Shown here: in pieces, positions 8,633-16,204 of the stretch
Layout of the letters: every line of letters begins with the position of its first letter
Numbering within the stretch: the stretch's first letter is position 1
Virus record (IMG/VR): IMGVR_UViG_3300037246_000452
Coordinates: 1-64,000 of that record
Length of the DNA: 64,000 nucleotides
DNA from: a virus
Reading direction: 5' to 3' (one strand)
Made by a program: the position numbers and the translations under genes
Notes under the pieces: model-generated
The model's database searches: none
The model's input: the letters and a program-made list of their open reading frames with translations, nothing else
What the model was told of the DNA's origin: nothing

Positions 8633-11008
8633 TCACGCAGCTTCCATGTACTCTGCATAATCAACCAGATCAGCGTAGTTGTCTCCTACCTCTGCATCCG
8701 TAATAAACTTAAGCTGGGGCGTCCAGTTGAACACCTCCTCCAATGGAAGATTCTCCATAATATCCTTCATTCTGGGTACCCACACGTCGATCATATCTTC
8801 TTTTACATAAGCTGTCAAGGAATCATGTGTCATTCCCCAAAATCTACAGCTGTCAGGCGTCCCATACTGCTCCTTAAATCGAGATAAGGACCAACATGAC
8901 AGGTCACTGAGGGCTGATTGTATTGGACTGTTTATGGCCTGTCTCTCTGCGCTGGAGCGTGTAAGACCATCCCTACTATTAATCAATGGCAGATGTCTAA
9001 TCCGTCCTAATGGTGACCGTACAAATCCCTGTAGTTTCGCATGAGTAATGTACTCCCTGTGGTAATCAATCAACTCTGGGTATAATTCAAAGAATCCATT
9101 CCGCTGCTGCTCTGCTTCCATCTCTGTCATGACTACACCATAAGTATCATAAGCAAATTCCTTATAGCCTTTTGCACTCATACCATAAATTAATCCGAAG
9201 TTACCGGCCTTCCCACCTTGCCTAATGACCTTCATGATCTTCTTATCACCCTCGTCTTTAGACTGCATCATCGCCAGTGCATCTTCAAACTCATACCCGT
9301 TCAGCATGGCACCTGTCTTTAGGTGTAGGTCAAATCCTGCTGCATAGGCTTCTATCATAGGTTTAGAATTAGCTACACAGGCAATTACTCTAAGCTCTCC
9401 CTGAGAGTAATCCCAGTTCACTATCTTGTATCCCGGTGGTGCTGTGTATCCACGTCTCAACTTATCAGCCCATTTGGTATGTTTTGGAATTGTTTGACAA
9501 GCTGGGTTTTTAAAGGATAGGCGGCCGGTTACCGTCCCTGACTCTCCTTCATCCCCTCCCACATCCCCTTTATATAGTACTGCGGTCGGGTGCAATCTAT
9601 TATCTGGCCTCAGGTGTTTCATGAATCCTACCACATAAGTACTTAGCGTTTTGGATGCTGAATTGTAAGCGTTATATTCGTCCATGAACGCCTTAGCCTC
9701 TGGGACATGGGTAAATAGTTTCATATGTTTTTTATTCGTCGAAGGTATTCTGTCCTTCATCGGCAATTTCTTAGTCTTGTCCGTCCACATCTGGGGTGTC
9801 AAGTTCAGGCCTTTCTTGGTAAACATAAACTCCTTAATAATTGCTGGCCTTGTCAGCTTGAGATTATCAGCATACTTTCCAGTTATCCGTCTTGGCATTT
9901 GCTTGAATGCAATCTTCTCTAGTCTCGCAAGTTCTTTCTCAAGCTCCTTCTGTAGCTTCATGTAGTATGGAACATCAAGAACAATCCCTTCTATCTCCAT
10001 ATCCTCGAAGGCTCTTCCTGCTGGATGTATCAGCCTTGTGTACAGGTTTACAAGTGCCCTGTCCTTAAGTAATTCCTTAGCAAATACATTCCTTACCCGT
10101 AGGCCAGCATCAGTATCCCCGCCAGCGTATGTAAGCAGATCATCCTTAGGCACCAAGTCCATCCTCGACTTATCGTGTGTGTTGTTGAAGTAGTCATCAT
10201 ACCCTCCCATATCTGTTGCTATTTTTGCGTGTGTATTTAGGCCATTCAGTCTGTTCTCATTTAACAGTGAGCCGACAATAGTACTGTCAAACTTAAAGTT
10301 GCTGCATGACATACCCCACTTAACCCTCTCCCATACCAAGTCATACTTGAGATTAGCCCCACACATCGATATATCTTGGCAGTTCATAAGCCAGTTAATC
10401 TGCTCATATAATTTATCACCTTTATTGGGTTGGTCGTCAAGCCCCTCGAAGTATACAAGGTCTGACTTCCCTTCTCTGTAACTGAATGATATTGATACAA
10501 TATGAGCACTCGGGTTAAACGATACAAGCCCTACTGTTTCAAGGTCAGTACAAACTGACACCCTCCCCTTACTCGATTTAATTCGTTCTTTAACCTTAGC
10601 AATCAACTCTGTGAAATCATCAACCCATCTATAGCTACCTACCTTGGGCTCTATACTGCCAGTATTACATTGCCTCATGGCCAGTCTTACATCAATGGTG
10701 AGGTCCACATAAGATGGATAATGTATCTCCGATATGCCGGGAGAATACGAGATCATCAAACCGCCTTGCTGGTACGGATGTATCTTGCTTCTCAAGGAAC
10801 CTGTCTTTCTACCCTTCGGTACAATACCAGCTTCTTGCAGTAATTCTAAGGGCTGACTTCCCAACGCAAAAAGAATATCCCCGGGATTTATGTCGGGGAT
10901 TTGGCCTTGCTGGAATGGTTGGATTGTGTAGCTGACACCTTGTTTGAGATACTTACCAAGGATACGATCTATTTCCTGTTTCTTACTCTTGCTCCAGATT
11001 CTTAGCAA
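8633..11008 (-). CDS. DNA polymerase, family A, with proofreading domain
   Basis: The protein is about 791 residues and replicates phage DNA. The exonuclease domain shows all three motifs: CTDLETVGL, NLKYDLVW and YAGGDTDAGLRV. The polymerase domain has motif A (NWDYSQGELRV), motif B (KAGNFGLIYGMSAKG, Phe at the position equivalent to E. coli F762) and motif C (MTHDSL). The 5'-3' nuclease domain of cellular Pol I is absent. A GTG at 11023 is in frame, but the GGGAGG site favours a TTG start at 11008, which overlaps the stop of the upstream gene. It lies just upstream of the head genes, far from the other replication genes. Confidence 0.92.
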   Translation of the reverse strand: MLRIWSKSKKQEIDRILGKYLKQGVSYTIQPFQQGQIPDINPGDILFALGSQPLELLQEAGIVPKGRKTGSLRSKIHPYQQGGLMISYSPGISEIHYPSYVDLTIDVRLAMRQCNTGSIEPKVGSYRWVDDFTELIAKVKERIKSSKGRVSVCTDLETVGLVSFNPSAHIVSISFSYREGKSDLVYFEGLDDQPNKGDKLYEQINWLMNCQDISMCGANLKYDLVWERVKWGMSCSNFKFDSTIVGSLLNENRLNGLNTHAKIATDMGGYDDYFNNTHDKSRMDLVPKDDLLTYAGGDTDAGLRVRNVFAKELLKDRALVNLYTRLIHPAGRAFEDMEIEGIVLDVPYYMKLQKELEKELARLEKIAFKQMPRRITGKYADNLKLTRPAIIKEFMFTKKGLNLTPQMWTDKTKKLPMKDRIPSTNKKHMKLFTHVPEAKAFMDEYNAYNSASKTLSTYVVGFMKHLRPDNRLHPTAVLYKGDVGGDEGESGTVTGRLSFKNPACQTIPKHTKWADKLRRGYTAPPGYKIVNWDYSQGELRVIACVANSKPMIEAYAAGFDLHLKTGAMLNGYEFEDALAMMQSKDEGDKKIMKVIRQGGKAGNFGLIYGMSAKGYKEFAYDTYGVVMTEMEAEQQRNGFFELYPELIDYHREYITHAKLQGFVRSPLGRIRHLPLINSRDGLTRSSAERQAINSPIQSALSDLSCWSLSRFKEQYGTPDSCRFWGMTHDSLTAYVKEDMIDVWVPRMKDIMENLPLEEVFNWTPQLKFITDAEVGDNYADLVDYAEYMEAA

Positions 11009-11442
11009 ATCATTACCTCCCACTTCAATGTTAGGGTATCAAATTTAAACGACTGTACTATGCCTCTAGCAAAGCCCTTCATGACCGTCTGTATTTTCAT
11101 ATTGCTTGTACTGAAATTGTATCTGTTCTTCCTTGGTGCTGCTCCGCCTCCTAGCTTATCTATCACAAGGTTACCATCTATCAAGTGAAGAATAGTCACC
11201 TCGTTATTATTAGTATCATATTCGGACGTAATAATCAAGTACAAGTTACCTTTGACATGACATAGGATACCGCAACCTGCCTCATCTCCTTTAACTCCCC
11301 ACGCCCCCATGACCTGCATCTTAAAAGTCATTGCTGTGTTGGGCACCTGTATATTCACACTACCTGTCATGGTGGTAATGTTTCCTTCTTTGTAGCGTAA
11401 TTCTATTTGTAGCAAGTCAGCCAGCTTGAATATAGGCTCCAT
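11002..11442 (-). CDS. hypothetical protein
   Basis: The 146-residue protein begins MEPIFKLADLLQIELRYKEG behind an AGGAGG site. It is predicted to be mostly beta: alternating hydrophobic strands in NIQVPNTAMTFKMQVMGAW, NLYLIITSEYD and NEVTILHLIDGNLVIDKLGG, with a basic GGAAPRKNRYNF segment. I recognise no family. It is co-transcribed with, and overlaps, the DNA polymerase gene. Confidence 0.65.
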   Translation of the reverse strand: MEPIFKLADLLQIELRYKEGNITTMTGSVNIQVPNTAMTFKMQVMGAWGVKGDEAGCGILCHVKGNLYLIITSEYDTNNNEVTILHLIDGNLVIDKLGGGAAPRKNRYNFSTSNMKIQTVMKGFARGIVQSFKFDTLTLKWEVMIC

Positions 11443-11450
11443 CAGTCCTC

Positions 11451-11666
11451 CTACAATTTAAGTTCAGTGTATTGCATGTTACCGTTTACGAAACTGATAT
11501 CATACGTTGCTAAATATACTCCAATCCAAGAGCACCTAAATCTTCTAACATTCTTCGCAATAGCCTTACATTTCCAAACAATCTCCTCGCCACCAATACC
11601 GGGGAACATGTCTCCTTGCTTGAATTTCTGGTCTACATTTATCTCGTTGAACTGTGCCTCAGTCAT
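11451..11666 (-). CDS. small hypothetical protein
   Basis: A 71-residue protein with ATG at 11666, 6-7 nt after AAGGAG. The site sits inside the end of the preceding gene, whose TAA is at 11668. It contains FKQGDMFPGIGGEEIVWKC and ends in a beta-like DISFVNGNMQY. No family was recognised. The short spacing on both sides suggests it is translated as part of the polymerase transcript. Confidence 0.6.
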   Translation of the reverse strand: MTEAQFNEINVDQKFKQGDMFPGIGGEEIVWKCKAIAKNVRRFRCSWIGVYLATYDISFVNGNMQYTELKL

Positions 11667-11667
11667 A

Positions 11668-12933
11668 TTAAACTCCTTGTCCAAATAGTTGATCTAACTG
11701 CGGCATTGGTGTGGTAAACGGTACACTCATTGAGGCAAGCAGTGCCCCTACCGATTTCTTTGCCAGTGCCTTATCCTCTGTTTGCAAATGCATGGAAGCA
11801 TATTTTCCATGTAGCTTAAAACCTGCTGCAACCAGTGATTCTGCGTGACTATCTATCGCCCCTTCCACCCTGAAGGATATAGCATTGTTCTTAAGTCTCA
11901 CCGCTGCCTTAAGTGTTGCACAGAGTCCTACTACATAATATATTGAATCGGGGGATGACCCTTTAACTCTCTGGTACAATGCAGTTGCGTCTACCAAGTC
12001 CAAGGGAATCGGATTAACTCCTATTGGACCTTTAGTCTTTGGGTTCCCGAAGTATACCTTACCATCTTTATTGGTGACCTTCCCCTCGACAACCTCACCT
12101 TGAGCGTTTATTTCAACTTCAGTTATAGGTTTGGCCTTCTTCAGTGAGTCAAAGGCAGTCTTCCCCCTAGGCCACACAATACCAGAGGCGTCTGTTACAT
12201 TTGGAGTTAACTTCTTAGCAGCCTGATACACGTCATCAAGGTCTTCCTTCTTGGGGGCTCCATGATACCCTAACTTAGCGGCACTGAGTACTGTCTCTTC
12301 AAGAAGCTTCTGAAATTCAAACTGAAAGGCTTCGTAGCTTTTTACTCCAAGAATTTGCTGCTCTATCAATGCAACCGTCCCAGCCTTATAAGTATAGCTC
12401 GTCAGGTGTGTTTTGTTGATACTGAATTTAGCAACCTCGGTCAGGAACTTAACCTCAATTCCTACTTCCTGAGCTTCTTTTATTATTAGGCTATCGACTC
12501 CCAACTTTTTTAGTACCTCATACCCATCCTTCTTTTTTGTAATCTTTAATGCCATTCCGTCCTCCTTGACTTGCCCTTTATGTACTGTTACAACTTTACC
12601 GGCAGGATACTTGAACTTATCCCCTCCAACCAGTACAGGATTAATCCCCATCATCATTTTATCAGTTTCTACCTGTAACTTCTTACCATACATATCCGCC
12701 ATAGCCTTTTCCATTTTCTGTATGTCTACATTATGAGCTAGGTCTGCGACAGCTGATTGTGTCATATAGTTGGGGGACTTTTTAAGGAATGATATCTTAG
12801 CCTCTCCCTTCTTAGGAATGAAGAACTTAGGTGCGGAAGTACCCTTAGCAGTCGATGTAACTTTTGCAAAGGTGCCATCAAAATTAAGAGTCGAGGATAT
12901 TTTAATCTCCCTATTTAAAAGCTTATCTTTCAT
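11668..12933 (-). CDS. hypothetical protein with strong internal start
   Basis: The 421-residue protein is lysine-rich at both ends of its N-terminal third, and its C-terminal half has mixed alpha/beta character (DLVDATALYQRVKGSSPDS, ESLVAAGFKLHGKYASMHLQ). It is the first gene after the promoter at 12983-13011. The ATG at 12933 has only a weak AAGAAG site, whereas an internal ATG at 12555 (MALKITKKK) has a strong GGAGGACGGA site. Two products may be made, or residues 1-126 may be a separate N-terminal extension. No family was recognised. Confidence 0.6.
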   Translation of the reverse strand: MKDKLLNREIKISSTLNFDGTFAKVTSTAKGTSAPKFFIPKKGEAKISFLKKSPNYMTQSAVADLAHNVDIQKMEKAMADMYGKKLQVETDKMMMGINPVLVGGDKFKYPAGKVVTVHKGQVKEDGMALKITKKKDGYEVLKKLGVDSLIIKEAQEVGIEVKFLTEVAKFSINKTHLTSYTYKAGTVALIEQQILGVKSYEAFQFEFQKLLEETVLSAAKLGYHGAPKKEDLDDVYQAAKKLTPNVTDASGIVWPRGKTAFDSLKKAKPITEVEINAQGEVVEGKVTNKDGKVYFGNPKTKGPIGVNPIPLDLVDATALYQRVKGSSPDSIYYVVGLCATLKAAVRLKNNAISFRVEGAIDSHAESLVAAGFKLHGKYASMHLQTEDKALAKKSVGALLASMSVPFTTPMPQLDQLFGQGV

Positions 12934-12982
12934 CTTCTTAAAGGCTAGTGCTTTGTTATGTTTTTTTTGTAATCATGCTGTA

Positions 12983-13011
12983 ATCATACCACGTTATTAT
13001 TGGTTTGTCAA
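12983..13011 (-). promoter_or_regulatory. sigma70-type promoter
   Basis: The -35 TTGACA (13006-13011) and -10 TATGAT (12983-12988) are 17 bp apart, facing the 421-residue gene and the polymerase/head gene block. The -35 box lies within the last codons of the phosphatase-like gene at 12997-13668. Confidence 0.85.
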
Positions 13012-13668
13012 GATTTTATTATCACCATGCAATTGTCCTGTAACTAGGACAGGTGACACTTTAATATCCTTCCCTGTCAGTTTGGGCTGATGTTTAATCA
13101 ACTTGGTCTGAATTGTGTATGTCTGTGTTGATGTTTGTTTCTTGACTCCCGAGTATGCTCCTTTAGTGGGTTGTACTTTTTTAATCCCCCACTCCTTATA
13201 CAGGAAATCAATCTGTGCTTTCGACTCAACCACCTTCTTACAGTAATTCTTTCTGACGTAGCTAATACTATCAACTTCCCCTGTCATATGGGTTACCAGT
13301 GCTGAGAAGAAAGTCCCGGTCCTTCCGTGCCCACCAATGCAACCGGCATGTACCTGCTTTCCTGCAATTAATTGCAATGCCGTCCATTTCACCAGATTCT
13401 CAAAATGCTTTGCGTTGCTTGGCGCCTTCATATCAACTATGTGGAAATGTATGTGCTCCCCTTCAATCCATGGAAACTGTCTAAAGGTCTGCTTCATACC
13501 TGAGTCGAACCCTATGAAAACCTCCACTCCTTTATCCGGTATTACGTTGCATGAACCCCCACTAATATAATGCGTTCCGTCCTTAGTAATGATTGGTAAT
13601 AATGGATGCGTTTCCCAACATCGTTTCCAACCACTTGTTACAGTCTTCATATCAAATGCTCCTGTCAT
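12997..13668 (-). CDS. dual-specificity/tyrosine phosphatase-like protein
   Basis: The 223-residue protein carries the phosphatase P-loop C-x5-R in HAGCIGGHGRTGTFF, near residues 116-130, with the Thr after the Arg that is usual in the superfamily. Upstream, HIHFHIVDMKAPSN supplies a plausible general-acid Asp. The basic C-terminal 60 residues (KKQTSTQTYTIQTKLIKHQ) are extra. Two starts are possible: ATG 13668, overlapping the upstream TGA, and ATG 13650, behind AGGAG. A second phosphatase of the same type lies in the same transcript at 14997-15482. The substrate could be protein or RNA 5'-phosphate; the sequence does not decide. Confidence 0.75.
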   Translation of the reverse strand: MTGAFDMKTVTSGWKRCWETHPLLPIITKDGTHYISGGSCNVIPDKGVEVFIGFDSGMKQTFRQFPWIEGEHIHFHIVDMKAPSNAKHFENLVKWTALQLIAGKQVHAGCIGGHGRTGTFFSALVTHMTGEVDSISYVRKNYCKKVVESKAQIDFLYKEWGIKKVQPTKGAYSGVKKQTSTQTYTIQTKLIKHQPKLTGKDIKVSPVLVTGQLHGDNKILTNQ

Positions 13669-14768
13669 GCCACCATCTCCCCAAAATCAAATACGGGTGC
13701 AGCAGTACCTAATATTGTACTTTTGTTTAACATCTGATTCACCTGCTTTCTATTAATCTTCTGAATTTTATCCTTCGGAGTCAACCACATCCATTCAATA
13801 TCTCCTTTAGATGTTTTACTGTAAGTGGTGATAGGCTTCTTCTCTGGATGATACTCTTTCTGCTTCGTTTTATGTCCGGGATACGTCTTGAGAGCCCCAA
13901 GGTCTTCAACTTTCTGCCAGCATATGGAATCGCTGAATTCGTTCCTAAGAATAGGCTCGATAGTCTCATGCAGTTGGTGACTTGTACTAAACATTTGACC
14001 TATGTAATAATTCCCAACTCTGGAATCTTTTATCAATTGCGGTATCTGCCCTGATCTTTGAATATCTAGGATAGTTTCAATCTGTGTTTTTTCATAACAC
14101 TTGAATAACATCCCCTTATTAAAGATCGGTCCATTATTATGGCATAGCGTAAAGGCCGTATCCACCATTGCCTCCATGGAGTATTCACCTATAACATACC
14201 TGTGGAGGCATTCTGCAACTTCTCCCCATGCCTTACCCCCGTAGCTAGAGGTATACTGTCCGGTATTGAATACCGCCACCATATGTTCCGTATATTTGCC
14301 TATGCCTGCATACAAGGGCTTATCCAACAACTTCTGGGCGGCCATGTCAGACTCCATCGGAGGAGTATTAAAAAAATCCCAGATAGTAATCCCGTAATCT
14401 TTTACAATACGCTCCTTCTGCTCCTCCTTATTCTTGCAGTGCCGACTCTCTCTGGTACATATCAGTAATAAGTAGAAAAACATGTACTTGGCGTATTCTG
14501 TATTATTCTTGAAATAGAGGTCTATAATCTTCATGAACTCTTGCTTGAGGGGTTCCTCAGGCAGAACTTGTAGTCTTATTTGGGCAAAGGCATGATTCAA
14601 CATATAGAAGTTGACGGCGTGCTCTTCTGGTGTAGCCTTTGTCTGTAGCTGATCTACGAAAGGTTTCATTACTTTGGTAATTGATGCAAGTTCGATCTTT
14701 GATATATCCCTCTTTGCTACTAAGGGTCTAGTCATCTGGTATGCTATTGTGTCTTTCTCTAATACCAC
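13665..14768 (-). CDS. hypothetical protein, GTG start
   Basis: The 367-residue protein starts at GTG 14768, 5 nt after an AAGGAGG site. The longer frame to 14843 would run into a tRNA-like sequence and is rejected. It is largely helical (QEFMKIIDLYFKNNTEYAKY, QKLLDKPLYAGIGKYTEHM) with a His/Cys cluster CTRESRHCKNKEEQ. I do not recognise the family. It is the only gene between the two phosphatase-like genes and overlaps the second by ATGA, so a shared pathway is plausible. Confidence 0.65.
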   Translation of the reverse strand: MVLEKDTIAYQMTRPLVAKRDISKIELASITKVMKPFVDQLQTKATPEEHAVNFYMLNHAFAQIRLQVLPEEPLKQEFMKIIDLYFKNNTEYAKYMFFYLLLICTRESRHCKNKEEQKERIVKDYGITIWDFFNTPPMESDMAAQKLLDKPLYAGIGKYTEHMVAVFNTGQYTSSYGGKAWGEVAECLHRYVIGEYSMEAMVDTAFTLCHNNGPIFNKGMLFKCYEKTQIETILDIQRSGQIPQLIKDSRVGNYYIGQMFSTSHQLHETIEPILRNEFSDSICWQKVEDLGALKTYPGHKTKQKEYHPEKKPITTYSKTSKGDIEWMWLTPKDKIQKINRKQVNQMLNKSTILGTAAPVFDFGEMVA

Positions 14769-14802
14769 ATTGCCCTCCTTGGCTGTGCAATTAATTTCAA
14801 AT

Positions 14803-14910
14803 TGGTGGAGGGGGTAGGACTCGAACTCTACAATTACCGACATCCTCTCGCTTTCGCTATGTCGTTTGCCCCGAAGGACTTTCAGCGTCTACCAATTCCG
14901 CCACCTCCGC
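14803..14910 (-). tRNA. atypical class II tRNA-like gene (Leu-type ends)
   Basis: The minus strand begins GCGGAGGTGGCGGAATTGG and continues TAGACGC, the standard opening of a leucine tRNA including a GCG/CGC D-stem. It ends with GTAGAGTTCGAGTCCTAC, close to a T-arm but with one extra A in the stem, and an encoded CCA. The middle lacks a normal anticodon arm: a GTCC-TTCG-GGGC hairpin stands there, followed by a long arm CGACAT...ATGTCG. The acceptor pairs with one or two mismatches. It could be a decayed tRNA-Leu, or a tRNA-like RNA with another role. No anticodon is assigned. Confidence 0.45.
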
Positions 14911-14929
14911 CATACTAAACTGAATAAAA

Positions 14930-14993
14930 TGGTGGGAGAAGGGGGCCGAGAATAGGTACCTCTCACAAGCCTACCCCGAACCCCATTCCACCC
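14930..14993 (-). ncRNA. rod-like hairpin with tRNA-like ends
   Basis: A 64-nt segment between the phosphatase gene and the tRNA-like sequence starts GGGTGGA and ends TTCTCCC plus ACCA; the ends pair over six of seven positions. Inside, GGGG pairs with CCCC and TAGG with CCTA, making a rod rather than a cloverleaf. It might be an RNA processing signal, an attenuator or a minimal tRNA-like element. The weak T-run after it (ATTTTATTC) makes a terminator possible too. Confidence 0.3.
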
Positions 14994-14996
14994 AGC

Positions 14997-15482
14997 TTAC
15001 AGATATTTAATAAATGTAAGCATCTCTGTCAAATCAAACTCTTCTACAAATGCTTCCTGCTCAGGAGTTTCAACTGCTTCGGGCACGTATACATTTCTAA
15101 CATGCTCGATCACATCATACTCCGGGTGAATCAAGAAGTGCCCACCGTTCTCATTTGCATAACTGTGAACTGCCAGTCTATGCATAATGGCAAGGATTGT
15201 CCCAGTCCTACCTTGCCCTGCCGTGCAGCCGATGTAAATACGCTTACCATCCTTCATAAGCAATAACATTTGTGCTATTGCTGTGTTAAGGTCATCTTTA
15301 TCCGGCAAACAAAAATCTACAATGGGAAGATGTATCGTAGCATTACAACCTATCGGAACATCTTCAAGTAGACAAACACCGTGCGTTGCCTCGGGCTTTT
15401 TGGTGTATGGCCCTCCGTACATATCACCTTTGATATTACCGTTGTTGAATTTTACATGCCCTCTGCCTATCTTCTTACTCAT
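14997..15482 (-). CDS. dual-specificity phosphatase-like protein
   Basis: The 161-residue protein has the C-x5-R phosphatase loop in IYIGCTAGQGRTGTILA, near residues 81-97, and a candidate general-acid Asp in IHLPIVDFCLPD. It is close to the minimum length for this fold and lacks extra domains. The start has AAGGAGG. It is the first gene after the promoter at 15524-15552 and is paralogous in layout to the product of 12997-13668. Family membership is clear, but the substrate is unknown. Confidence 0.78.
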   Translation of the reverse strand: MSKKIGRGHVKFNNGNIKGDMYGGPYTKKPEATHGVCLLEDVPIGCNATIHLPIVDFCLPDKDDLNTAIAQMLLLMKDGKRIYIGCTAGQGRTGTILAIMHRLAVHSYANENGGHFLIHPEYDVIEHVRNVYVPEAVETPEQEAFVEEFDLTEMLTFIKYL

Positions 15483-15523
15483 TTCACCCTCCTTGGTTTT
15501 ATGTTTTTGTTTATTATCCGTAT

Positions 15524-15552
15524 ATATTAACAGGTTTATTTTAGTTTGTCAA
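15524..15552 (-). promoter_or_regulatory. sigma70-type promoter
   Basis: TTGACA (15547-15552) and TAATAT (15524-15529) with a 17-bp spacer face the phosphatase, tRNA-like, hypothetical, phosphatase transcript. The -35 box follows the TAA of the upstream gene by 3 bp. Confidence 0.85.
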
Positions 15553-15555
15553 GTT

Positions 15556-15906
15556 TTATTTACAATGGGGGCATCTTATGGATGCGGCTACTTCCCCTTC
15601 ATCATTGCATTGCTTACAGCCGGCTCCATCACAAAAAGTACATATGTCACTTACCTGTATTCTCTTTGTCCCAAAACAATGATTGCATAAATGCCCTAAG
15701 GCTCGTCCCGGTATCTTATGCTTCATGAGCCCTATCGCTACCACCTCCCTATTCTCAATCAGGAATACGAACTCATTGTACCGTCGATTAGCAAAAGTAT
15801 GGGTACATACGGCCGACTCCTTTAACATCTTTTGCAAATGCTTTCCTGTGACCATAGGAAGTAACATTGCTTTATCTTCCATCGCCCTCTCTGTGATCTT
15901 ATACAT
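15556..15906 (-). CDS. DnaJ-like zinc-finger small protein
   Basis: In this 116-residue protein residues about 73-115 hold four Cys pairs in the DnaJ style: CNHCFGTKRIQ, CTFCDGAG, CKQCNDEG and CPHC. The N-terminal 70 residues form a separate domain (MLLPMVTGKHLQKMLKES) that is not a J-domain. DnaJ-type zinc centres bind unfolded protein or act as structural sites, and phages often carry similar CxxCxG modules of unknown role. It is the last gene of a three-gene unit with the CsrA-like and dikinase-like genes, overlapping the former. Confidence 0.6.
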   Translation of the reverse strand: MYKITERAMEDKAMLLPMVTGKHLQKMLKESAVCTHTFANRRYNEFVFLIENREVVAIGLMKHKIPGRALGHLCNHCFGTKRIQVSDICTFCDGAGCKQCNDEGEVAASIRCPHCK

Positions 15907-16195
15907 ACTTCTTCTCCTTCATTGATTCTCTCAATATCTTAATACTTCTTGGCGCCTCTATGGCCACCCGGGCAACTTCCATCTTACCCTTAAGCCCACA
16001 GCTTATCATAACATTAGGGAATATTTCAGTTGCTTTCTTATCTGTTATAATCTTGTTCACACAAGGAAACTTCTTACCATAAGTATGAACCTTTACAACG
16101 AACTCCGTCTCTGACCTAATCTCAATAACTTCAAAGTACCCGTTATCAGATACCGCCACTTGCTCTCCCTTTGGTAACCCTAATACTAATGCCAT
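15899..16195 (-). CDS. CsrA-like RNA-binding protein with insertion
   Basis: The 98-residue protein matches CsrA/RsmA at both ends: N-terminal ALVLGLPKGEQVAVSDN resembles the opening strand LILTRRVGETLMIGD, and C-terminal VARVAIEAPRSIKILRESM resembles VRIGVNAPKEVSVHREEI, including the conserved Arg equivalent to E. coli R44. Between them lie about 40 extra residues with Cys at two positions. The N-terminal Arg pair used in RNA binding is not conserved. CsrA proteins bind GGA motifs in mRNA leaders and set carbon metabolism and motility, so a phage copy could redirect host or phage translation. Start has AGGAGG. Confidence 0.5.
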   Translation of the reverse strand: MALVLGLPKGEQVAVSDNGYFEVIEIRSETEFVVKVHTYGKKFPCVNKIITDKKATEIFPNVMISCGLKGKMEVARVAIEAPRSIKILRESMKEKKYV

Positions 16196-16204
16196 ATCAT
16201 CCTC

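Noticed and set aside
14769-14843. N-terminal extension of the 367-residue gene
   Set aside because: The extension runs into the tRNA-like sequence and the palindrome, and the GTG at 14768 has the ribosome site.
14930-14993. Normal tRNA gene
   Set aside because: The ends pair and CCA is present, but no D-, anticodon and T-arm set can be drawn in 64 nt.
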